Shown here: positions 14,335 through 19,891 of the stretch, piece by piece
How positions within the stretch are numbered: position 1 is the first letter of the stretch
Layout: every line of letters starts with the position of its first letter
DNA from: Marinilactibacillus sp036039175
GTDB lineage: Bacteria; Bacillota; Bacilli; Lactobacillales; Carnobacteriaceae_A
Length of the DNA stretch: 19,891 bases
Direction of reading: 5' to 3'
Assembly (NCBI RefSeq): GCF_036039175.1
Contig: NZ_JAYXKP010000013.1
Coordinates: 1 to 19,891, forward strand
Made by a program: the position numbers and the translations under genes
The notes under the pieces: model-generated
What the model saw: the letters and a program-made list of their open reading frames with translations, nothing else
Databases searched by the model: none
What the model was told of the DNA's origin: nothing

Positions 14335-14904
14335 ATGGCACAACTAGATACAATTTACATAAAACATCATACAATTGAAACGGACCGTCTTTTGTTACGT
14401 CCAGTAAATTTAAATGATGCAAAAGACATGTATGAATACGCATCTGATGAACAAACGGTCTTTTACGTTTTCAAACAAATTCACCAGTCTGTTGAAGATA
14501 CAGAAGATAATATCGTGGCCCATTTCTTAAAGAATCCAATTGGGAAATATGGGATAGAAGTAAAAGAAACAGGGAAAATGATTGGAACAATTGATTTGAG
14601 AGTACAAGAAAAGCTTTTTCAAGCAGAAATAGGCTATATTATGAACAAGACTTATCATGGTAAAGGTTATATGACGGAAGCTGGTGAGGCTTTAATTAAA
14701 TTGGGCTTTGAAACATTAGGTCTCGAAAGAATCTATGCACTACATGATGAGCGAAATGCAGTTTCTGGTAAGGTGATGCAGCGACTAGGCATGATAAAAG
14801 AAGGTACTTTGAGACATGCGCGTAAAGATCACGAAGGAACCTATGTAAATGACGTCTATTATTCTATTTTGAAAAAAGAGTATCAAGCAAATCAAAGTGT
14901 TTGA
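14335..14904 (+). CDS. GNAT family N-acetyltransferase (RimJ/RimL-like)
   Basis: 189 aa from ATG 14335, which sits 8 nt after AAGGAG; the GTG at 14326 overlaps the ribosome binding site and is rejected. The pattern is that of Acetyltransf_3 proteins: N-terminal ETDRLLLRPVNLNDA (15-29), central beta strand KMIGTIDLR (81-89), the acetyl-CoA-binding pyrophosphate loop YHGKGYMTEA (107-116) and the C-terminal ERIYALHDERNAVSGKVMQRLGMIKEG. Members acetylate ribosomal protein N-termini, antibiotics or small amines; this sequence alone does not tell which. It is monocistronic, divergent from the S9 peptidase gene, and lacks a strong terminator (only a weak hairpin at 14957-15007). Confidence 0.92.
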   Translation: MAQLDTIYIKHHTIETDRLLLRPVNLNDAKDMYEYASDEQTVFYVFKQIHQSVEDTEDNIVAHFLKNPIGKYGIEVKETGKMIGTIDLRVQEKLFQAEIGYIMNKTYHGKGYMTEAGEALIKLGFETLGLERIYALHDERNAVSGKVMQRLGMIKEGTLRHARKDHEGTYVNDVYYSILKKEYQANQSV

Positions 14905-14956
14905 TGAAAAAAGAAGACTGAACAAGGCATGCATATTGGTGGAATAAAATGAAAGT

Positions 14957-15007
14957 AAAGATAATCCTGGTCTTGGATAACTAAACTGAGGTACAAACTA
15001 TCTTTTT
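14957..15007 (+). terminator. Weak terminator-like hairpin after the GNAT gene
   Basis: AAAGATA (14957-14963) pairs with TATCTTT (14999-15005), with T5 at 15003-15007. The 35-nt loop contains a small ATCC/GGAT hairpin (14964-14967/14975-14978). It is AT-rich and of doubtful strength. It overlaps an 11-codon open frame at 14949-14984. Confidence 0.35.
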
Positions 15008-15031
15008 AATTGAGATTATAAGGAATATGAT

Positions 15032-15061
15032 TTGAAACTCTGTTTTCATTAAGATTATACT
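15032..15061 (+). promoter_or_regulatory. Promoter of the P450 gene
   Basis: -35 TTGAAA (15032-15037), 18-bp spacer, -10 TATACT (15056-15061). The leader is about 50 nt to the ATG at 15119. No clear operator is seen. Confidence 0.7.
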
Positions 15062-15118
15062 AAAGCGAGAAGCAAGATAATCGAATGAATTCGAACGATT
15101 TCAAGGGGGAAAGTATGC

Positions 15119-16393
15119 ATGCAAGAGATTAGACCATTTCCAAAAGAAGAAGGCCTTGAGAACGGGTTGAGTGTATTGCGCGAAGGGTACCTTTACATCC
15201 CAAACCGATTGAAAATTTACCAGTCTGATGCAGTCAAAACACGTTTACTTGGACAAGAAGCGATTTTATTAGGCGGAGAAGAAGCAGCTGAATTATTTTA
15301 TGATGAAGACAAGTTCAAAAGAGAAGGTGCAGCACCGGAACCCGCAGTAGCTACCCTACTTGGGAAAGGCGGCGTGCAACAATTGGATGATGAAGCACAT
15401 CGCCACCGTAAAAAGTTGTTTCTAGACTTAATGTCCAAGGAACGAATTGAAATATGGGCGAAGCTTGTCGAGAAACAATTATATACCGCTACAAAAGAGT
15501 GGATTACTCGAGACTCTATCAACTTCTATGAAGAAAGTCAAAAAGTTTTAACAAAAGCAGCTTGCGAATGGTGCGGGGTACCACTAAAAGACAAAGAAGT
15601 AGACAAACGTACAAAACAACTGATCAGTATGATCGAATCACCTGTTGCTGTCAGTAAAAGACATATTGAAGGTCGTATTGGCAGAAAACAGGGAGAAAAA
15701 TGGATTGCTGGAGTGATCGAACAAGTCAGAAGTGGCACATTGCATCCTGGTGAAGAAACAGCTCTTTATCGAGTTGCTTGGCACGAGGATCTAGCTGGAG
15801 AACAACTGGATCTTAAAACAGCTGCGGTTGAATTGTTGAATGTGATTAGACCATCTGTTGCTATAGCGCTATACTTCGCCTTTACAGCACTAACACTACA
15901 GCAATTTCCAGAAGAAAAAACAAAGTTAAATGGAGATAATCCTTATTATCTGCACATGTTTATCCAAGAAATTAGACGTTATTATCCGTTCTTTCCTTTC
16001 AACGGAGCAATTACTCGTAAAGATTTCGTATGGAACGGATATCAGTTTAAAAAAGATACGTTAGCAATATTTGACTTCTATGGGACAAATCATGATCCAA
16101 GAATCTGGGAAAATCCCGATCGATTCAAACCGGAGCGATTCAGTGACTGGCACCAGAGCCCTACAGATCAAATTCAGTTCAAGTTGTTGGCACAAGGTGG
16201 CGGCAGCTATGCAGCGGGACACCGATGTCCTGGGGAATGGAACACAGTTCGGGCTATGGAGATTGTCACAGATTTCTTAGTCAACAAAATTGACTATACT
16301 TTGCCAGAACAAGACAATGGATTCAGTCTGGTCAATATGCCAACCACTCCTAAAAGCGGCATGATTTTCGAAAGTATCCAGCTCAAAGGTTAA
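15119..16393 (+). CDS. CYP152-family cytochrome P450 fatty-acid peroxygenase
   Basis: CYP152 enzymes use hydrogen peroxide directly to hydroxylate (or decarboxylate) fatty acids at the alpha or beta carbon. They need no reductase. The 424-aa soluble protein has the heme-thiolate motif GGGSYAAGHRCPGEW with C370. In the I helix it has NVIRPSVAI, where R244 matches the arginine that binds the substrate carboxylate (R242 in B. subtilis P450-BSbeta, R245 in OleT). YGTNHDPRIWENPDRFKPERF and GVPLKDKEVDKR resemble the Bacillus enzyme more than OleT. At the OleT H85 position it has Q87, as P450-BSbeta has glutamine, which points to hydroxylation as the main reaction. At the F79 position it has L81. 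AAGGGGGA (15103-15110) is 8 nt before ATG 15119. It has its own promoter and no P450 reductase or ferredoxin neighbour. Confidence 0.95.
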   Translation: MQEIRPFPKEEGLENGLSVLREGYLYIPNRLKIYQSDAVKTRLLGQEAILLGGEEAAELFYDEDKFKREGAAPEPAVATLLGKGGVQQLDDEAHRHRKKLFLDLMSKERIEIWAKLVEKQLYTATKEWITRDSINFYEESQKVLTKAACEWCGVPLKDKEVDKRTKQLISMIESPVAVSKRHIEGRIGRKQGEKWIAGVIEQVRSGTLHPGEETALYRVAWHEDLAGEQLDLKTAAVELLNVIRPSVAIALYFAFTALTLQQFPEEKTKLNGDNPYYLHMFIQEIRRYYPFFPFNGAITRKDFVWNGYQFKKDTLAIFDFYGTNHDPRIWENPDRFKPERFSDWHQSPTDQIQFKLLAQGGGSYAAGHRCPGEWNTVRAMEIVTDFLVNKIDYTLPEQDNGFSLVNMPTTPKSGMIFESIQLKG

Positions 16394-16405
16394 GAATCTT
16401 TAAAA

Positions 16406-16435
16406 TTGCACTGGATATCTTGTTCTTTCTATAGT
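16406..16435 (+). promoter_or_regulatory. Promoter of the 4.5S RNA gene
   Basis: -35 TTGCAC (16406-16411), 18-bp spacer, -10 TATAGT (16430-16435), with a second overlapping TATACT at 16435-16440. Transcription would start near 16442-16447, at the 5' end of the SRP RNA. Confidence 0.65.
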
Positions 16436-16445
16436 ATACTTATAA

Positions 16446-16543
16446 GTGCCGAGAGGCCACATGACAATGGCGGGTGTATGAACCGTGTCAGGTCCGGAAG
16501 GAAGCAGCACTAAGTGCAGTCCTCCATGTGTTATGTGATACAT
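16446..16543 (+). ncRNA. ffs: Small signal recognition particle RNA (4.5S)
   Basis: It carries the universal SRP domain IV tetraloop region GTCAGGTCCGGAAGGAAGCA (16487-16506) followed by GCACTAAG. Flanking arms pair into the long hairpin: CACATGACA and ATGG at 16459-16470 with CCATGTGTTATGTG at 16523-16537. The RNA binds Ffh and directs membrane protein targeting. The ends are approximate. Its place directly upstream of dnaX is the ancestral position in Bacillota. Confidence 0.93.
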
Positions 16544-16575
16544 AGTTATGAACAATGGATAGTTGTGCATATGAG

Positions 16576-16610
16576 AAAAGAGATGTCCCTTTTATTAGGG
16601 CATCTTTTTT
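16576..16610 (+). terminator. Intrinsic terminator after the 4.5S RNA
   Basis: AGATGTCCC (16581-16589) pairs with GGGCATCT (16598-16605) with one bulged T, the stem extendable by A/T pairs from 16576, and T6 at 16605-16610. It separates ffs from the dnaX transcript. Confidence 0.85.
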
Positions 16611-16664
16611 CTGTTTCTGAAGCCTTAAGTAGAAACAATGATTTCAAAATAAATCAAAATTTAG

Positions 16665-16693
16665 GTTTCATTCACTTGTATTTCGCTTATAAT
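16665..16693 (+). promoter_or_regulatory. dnaX operon promoter
   Basis: A consensus -10 TATAAT (16688-16693) with a weak -35 (GTTTCA, 16665-16670, 17-bp spacer). It lies after the ffs terminator and about 80 bp before the dnaX start. Confidence 0.6.
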
Positions 16694-16771
16694 AAAAGAG
16701 GAAAGTCATACGGTGCAACTGTAAATAGGTTCAGAAATCAGTAGATTCAGGATAAAGAAAAGAGGCGAAAT

Positions 16772-18502
16772 ATGAGTTATCAAGCACTATATCGTGTCTG
16801 GAGACCCCAGCGCTTTGAAGATATAGCCGGACAGCAGGCCATTACAAGAACGCTGAGAAATGCCTTAGTTCAAGATAAGACGAGCCATGCCTATCTGTTT
16901 ACGGGTCCTCGTGGAACAGGTAAGACGAGTGCTGCTAAGATTTTCTCCAAAGCAATCAACTGTCCGCACGCTCAAGATGGTGAGCCTTGTAATACATGCG
17001 AAATTTGTGAGTCGATTACGAAGGGGAAACTCGGGGACGTTATCGAAATTGATGCGGCGAGTAATAATGGCGTAGAAGAAATCAGAGATATTAGAGATAA
17101 AGCGAATTATGCACCCACGCAAGCTGAATATAAAGTGTATATCATAGATGAGGTTCACATGCTGTCTATGGGTGCCTTTAATGCTTTACTGAAGACTTTA
17201 GAGGAACCACCTGCAAATGTGATCTTTATCCTAGCAACGACGGAACCACATAAAATTCCGTTAACGATTATTTCTAGAACACAACGCTTTGATTTTAGAA
17301 GGATTTCTCCTCAGGATATCGTTGAACGAATGCGGTATATCTTGACTGAGAAAGGTATTGGCTATGAAGAAGATGCTTTGATTACAATCTCAAAGGCAGC
17401 TGAAGGTGGGATGCGAGATGCACTTAGTATCCTTGACCAGGCATTATCTTTTTCAGATGGCGAGTTGAAAACAGAAGATGCCATGCGCATCACTGGAAGC
17501 ATCACGCAAGAACTACTGATAGACTATATTCGAGCTTTACACGATCGTGAGACCGAAAAAGGATTAAATATTTTGCATGAACTGATTGCAGAAGGAAAAG
17601 ATCCTTCCCGGTTTGTGGAGGATATGATTTTATTCAGTAGGGATATTCTTCTGTATCATACAGCTCAGTCAGATACGTTACTTAAAATGGCAAAAGTGGA
17701 TGACGCTTTCGAAACACTGGTATCCGAATTATCTCCGGAATTACTATATGATGTCATCCAAGTCTTTAACGGAACGCAACAAGAAATGCGGTTGTCCAAT
17801 CATGCAGAAGTTTATTTGGAAGTCGCTACTGTTCGCCTGACTCAAACCAAAAAGAGTGTACAAGCGGAATCTATGCCCATTCAAAGTCAACCGTCAGCCG
17901 GGCAAGCAGAGGAAGTTGCTTCGCTTATGAAGCAAGTCGCTGAAATGCAAAAAATGATGCAAATGATGAGTTCAGGTGAAGGTGCAGTCAAACAAGCAGC
18001 ACCTAAAGCTAAGCGACCTGCCAAAAGTGGAGCAGTCTTTAAGGTTAATAGACCATCCGTTTACAATATTTTGGAAAAAGCAACAAAACAGGATTTGGTT
18101 CAGTTGAAAGATGTTTGGCCGGATTTGATGAATTTCTTGGAAACCAGCCAAAAGGCTATCATGAATACATCTACTCCAGTCGCTGCAAGTGCTCGAGGGT
18201 TGGTCGTAACCTTTGATTATGATATTCTATGTGAGAGAGCCACAAACGACAAACTTCTGATCCAAACAGTTGGAGACTATCTTGAAAAAGTGATCGGTCA
18301 TAGAGCTGAAATGGTTAGCGTACCTGCTGAGCAGTGGCCAACGGTTCGTCAAGATTTTATCAAGCAAATGAAAGCTGAGGAAGTGTCAGAAGAACCAGAA
18401 CCATCTGGAGATACTCCAAAAGACACTAAAGAAGAACCGGAAGACATTGTTTCCGAGGCAGTCAAGTTTTTTGGAGAAGATCTAGTTAGGGTTGAAGAGT
18501 AA
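16772..18502 (+). CDS. dnaX: DNA polymerase III subunit gamma/tau (clamp loader)
   Basis: The ATPase of the replicative clamp loader that opens and loads the beta clamp; tau also holds the polymerase. The 576 residues begin with YQALYRVWRPQRFEDIAGQ, then Walker A GPRGTGKT (45-52), a four-cysteine zinc module C64, C73, C76, C79, Walker B IIDEVH (124-129) and the sensor-1/arginine-finger segment ATTEPHKIPLTIISRTQRF. Domain III follows to about 360, then a Met/Gln/Lys/Pro-rich linker with a MQKMMQMM stretch, and a C-terminal tau-type domain and acidic tail. AGAGG precedes ATG 16772. It is first in the dnaX-ybaB-recR-yaaL operon. No canonical slippery heptamer for a -1 frameshift is in frame, so a short gamma form is not predicted. 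Confidence 0.96.
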   Translation: MSYQALYRVWRPQRFEDIAGQQAITRTLRNALVQDKTSHAYLFTGPRGTGKTSAAKIFSKAINCPHAQDGEPCNTCEICESITKGKLGDVIEIDAASNNGVEEIRDIRDKANYAPTQAEYKVYIIDEVHMLSMGAFNALLKTLEEPPANVIFILATTEPHKIPLTIISRTQRFDFRRISPQDIVERMRYILTEKGIGYEEDALITISKAAEGGMRDALSILDQALSFSDGELKTEDAMRITGSITQELLIDYIRALHDRETEKGLNILHELIAEGKDPSRFVEDMILFSRDILLYHTAQSDTLLKMAKVDDAFETLVSELSPELLYDVIQVFNGTQQEMRLSNHAEVYLEVATVRLTQTKKSVQAESMPIQSQPSAGQAEEVASLMKQVAEMQKMMQMMSSGEGAVKQAAPKAKRPAKSGAVFKVNRPSVYNILEKATKQDLVQLKDVWPDLMNFLETSQKAIMNTSTPVAASARGLVVTFDYDILCERATNDKLLIQTVGDYLEKVIGHRAEMVSVPAEQWPTVRQDFIKQMKAEEVSEEPEPSGDTPKDTKEEPEDIVSEAVKFFGEDLVRVEE

Positions 18503-18537
18503 AAAAAATGAATGGATAAAAGAGAGGAAGAAACAAT

Positions 18538-18858
18538 ATGCGCGGTGGAATGGGAAATATGCAAGGTATGATGAAAAAAATGCAGAAGATGCAAAAAGAA
18601 ATGGCAACTGCTCAAGAATCATTAAATGAAACAACTTTTACAGGAACAGCGAATGATGATTTAGTAACCGTTACGTTTACAGGAGATAAGAAACTGACAA
18701 ATGTTTCGATCAAAGAAGAGATTGTAGATCCAGAAGATGTTGAAATCATTGAAGATCTTGTATTACTTGCTGTAAATGATGCATTAGAGAAAGTGGATAT
18801 TGAGACAGAACGCGTTATGGGCAAATACACAAAAGGAATGGGTATGCCAGGACTATAA
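18538..18858 (+). CDS. YbaB/EbfC family nucleoid-associated protein
   Basis: A 106-aa DNA-binding protein that forms dimers shaped like tweezers. It has the expected Met/Gly/Lys-rich start (MRGGMGNMQGMMKKMQKMQ), a central beta region VTVTFTGDKKLTNVSIKEEIVDPEDVEIIEDLVLLAVNDAL (family core) and a short glycine/methionine tail (KGMGMPGL). AGAGGAAG precedes the ATG by 8 nt. It stands between dnaX and recR, the nearly universal place of this gene (yaaK in B. subtilis), and is probably cotranscribed with both. The 74 bp before recR show no hairpin of note. Confidence 0.95.
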   Translation: MRGGMGNMQGMMKKMQKMQKEMATAQESLNETTFTGTANDDLVTVTFTGDKKLTNVSIKEEIVDPEDVEIIEDLVLLAVNDALEKVDIETERVMGKYTKGMGMPGL

Positions 18859-18932
18859 TCTAACTGGACAGCCTGATTGACCTTTGGAGTCACCAGCTTT
18901 TATTAAGAGAACTTTCTAGAAAGGAACCGGTC

Positions 18933-19529
18933 ATGCATTATCCAGAACCGATCTCAAAATTAATGGAAAGCTATATGAAATTGCCAGGAATTGGGGAGAA
19001 AACTGCTGCCCGCCTGGCTTTTTATACAGTTAACATGAATGAAGACGATGTAACAAAATTTGCTAGATCACTAATCAGTGTGAAACGTGATCTACATTAC
19101 TGCTCAATCTGTGGCAATATGACAGAACAAGATCCTTGTGAAATCTGTCAAGACAAAACCAGAGACCGATCACTGATTCTGGTGGTCGAACATCCTAAAG
19201 ATGTGATCTCTATGGAAAAAATGCAGGAATTCAAAGGGCTGTACCACGTCTTGCAAGGTGTCTTATCACCTATAGAAGGAACAGGTCCAGAAGACATTAA
19301 TATACCTGATTTAATCAAAAGACTTCAAAGTGAAGAAGTTAAAGAAGTGATCATCGCTACCAATGCGACAGCAGAAGGTGAAGCAACAGCGATGTATCTT
19401 TCAAGATTGATTAAACCTTCAGGTATTAGTGTGACACGTCTTGCACATGGTCTGTCTGTAGGAAGCGATATAGAGTATGCTGATGAAGTGACCCTGCTGA
19501 AAGCAGTCGAAGGCCGTAGAGAGATGTAG
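18933..19529 (+). CDS. recR: Recombination protein RecR
   Basis: RecR works with RecO (and RecF) to load RecA at gaps and breaks. The 198-aa protein shows the helix-hairpin-helix LPGIGEKTAARLAF (17-30), the zinc finger C57-x2-C60-x8-C69-x2-C72, a Toprim domain with LILVVEHPKDVISME and ATNATAEGEATAMYL, and the C-terminal VTRLAHGLSVGSDIEYAD, a Walker-B-like conserved segment of the family. AAAGGAACC precedes ATG 18933. Its stop (19527-19529) overlaps the ribosome binding site of the next gene, so the two are coupled. Confidence 0.97.
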   Translation: MHYPEPISKLMESYMKLPGIGEKTAARLAFYTVNMNEDDVTKFARSLISVKRDLHYCSICGNMTEQDPCEICQDKTRDRSLILVVEHPKDVISMEKMQEFKGLYHVLQGVLSPIEGTGPEDINIPDLIKRLQSEEVKEVIIATNATAEGEATAMYLSRLIKPSGISVTRLAHGLSVGSDIEYADEVTLLKAVEGRREM

Positions 19530-19540
19530 GAGAAGAATCA

Positions 19541-19759
19541 ATGGGACTATTTAAAAGGAAATCCAAATTAAAAAACCAGTATGATGATTGGCTATTGTCT
19601 CTCATGAATAGACAAAAAAAAGCTTGGGAAGATTCTAAAGTTATGGAAGAAATCATAGTGGAAGAGCATCCAAGGCTTAAAGCCGAGCGGAAATTGGCTC
19701 AAGCAAAATACTTCTACCTTTTCAAAGAAGCAAAAGTGAGACAACTCAAAGGGAAATAA
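19541..19759 (+). CDS. YaaL-like small protein (DUF2508)
   Basis: A 72-aa, charged and mostly helical protein of unknown function, no signal or membrane segment. The pattern KSKLKNQYDDWLLSLMNRQKKAWEDSK followed by LAQAKYFYLFKEAKVR is that of the YaaL family found after recR across Bacillota. Its ribosome binding site TAGGAGAAG overlaps the recR stop, and the gene ends the operon before a long terminator at 19771-19845. The conserved position suggests a link to recombination or replication, but none is demonstrated. Confidence 0.9.
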   Translation: MGLFKRKSKLKNQYDDWLLSLMNRQKKAWEDSKVMEEIIVEEHPRLKAERKLAQAKYFYLFKEAKVRQLKGK

Positions 19760-19770
19760 AGAATTTTAAA

Positions 19771-19845
19771 AGTAGACAATACAGATGAATCAGTAAAAGC
19801 TTAGAAATAAGACTTTTCTGTTCAGTCCGTAGTGTCTGCTTTTTT
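19771..19845 (+). terminator. Long composite terminator of the dnaX-recR-yaaL operon
   Basis: The outer arms AGTAGACAATACAGA (19771-19785) and TCCGTAGTGTCTGCT (19826-19840) pair with two mismatches, and T6 lies at 19840-19845. An inner stem CAG-T-AAAAG (19791-19799) with CTTTTCTG (19813-19820) extends the hairpin. Confidence 0.8.
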
Positions 19846-19891
19846 ATTTGGTTCTATGTCAAATGGCGTTGGTGAAGAATAAAGCTAGAAA

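Noticed and set aside
6602..16445. Mobile element carrying the block between tadA and ffs
   Set aside because: No integrase, transposase, terminal inverted repeats, tRNA attachment site or target duplication is visible in or at the ends of the block.
17945..17960. Programmed frameshift or slippage site in dnaX
   Set aside because: The A6 run is in frame as CAA AAA ATG, which does not make an X-XXY-YYZ heptamer, and six A residues are short for transcriptional slippage. A +1 shift would meet a TGA, but there is no supporting signal.
1..19891. CRISPR array or phage genes
   Set aside because: No regularly spaced short repeats and no phage structural or lysis genes were seen; the only sizeable direct repeat is the 104-bp pair at 255-463.

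Overview
The window is a chromosomal segment of a low-GC Gram-positive bacterium (Bacillota), most likely a member of Lactobacillales and perhaps of the Carnobacteriaceae. The case rests on ctsR lying directly beside clpC without mcsA/mcsB, a small-type 4.5S SRP RNA, the ffs-dnaX-ybaB-recR-yaaL order, AT-rich intergenic DNA and strong AGGAGG-type ribosome binding sites. The family-level placement is inference.

Layout: (1) 1-463: the 3' end of a 5S rRNA gene, tRNA-Val(UAC), tRNA-Lys(UUU) and the operon terminator. The terminator segment occurs twice as an exact 104-bp direct repeat around a single N, probably a contig-join artefact. (2) 464-3696: promoter, CtsR operator, ctsR and clpC (protein quality control), closed by a strong terminator. 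(3) 3738-5082: a manganese catalase and a small lysine-rich single-pass membrane protein. (4) 5098-6618: a PucR-type HTH regulator (minus) divergent from tadA. (5) 6620-7411: proC (minus), convergent with tadA over a shared terminator. (6) 7522-9934: an amino-acid operon with a consensus promoter, a 23-codon leader peptide carrying an Ile-Leu-Leu-Leu-Val run, mutually exclusive hairpins ending in an intrinsic terminator, then a PfoR/PTS-EIIC-like membrane protein and the branched-chain aminotransferase ilvE. (7) 10115-12336: a two-gene ABC-2 exporter of YhaQP/NatAB type. (8) 12351-14904: an S9 serine peptidase (minus) and a divergent GNAT acetyltransferase. (9) 15032-16393: a CYP152-type P450 peroxygenase. 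(10) 16406-19845: 4.5S RNA, dnaX, ybaB, recR and yaaL with terminators.

The most interesting element is the leader at 7545-7758. It has all the parts of a translation-coupled transcription attenuator responding to branched-chain amino-acid supply. It controls a PfoR-family membrane protein of unknown substrate together with ilvE, which suggests that protein moves a branched-chain amino acid or a related acid. A second architectural point is that tadA, which adjoins the SRP RNA-dnaX-recR cluster in Bacillus subtilis, is here separated from it by about 9.8 kb of metabolic and transport genes.

Several gene starts were set from Shine-Dalgarno spacing and are shorter than the longest open frame: catalase 3796, small membrane protein 4701, PucR regulator GTG at 5961, proC 7411, ABC permease 11007 and GNAT 14335.
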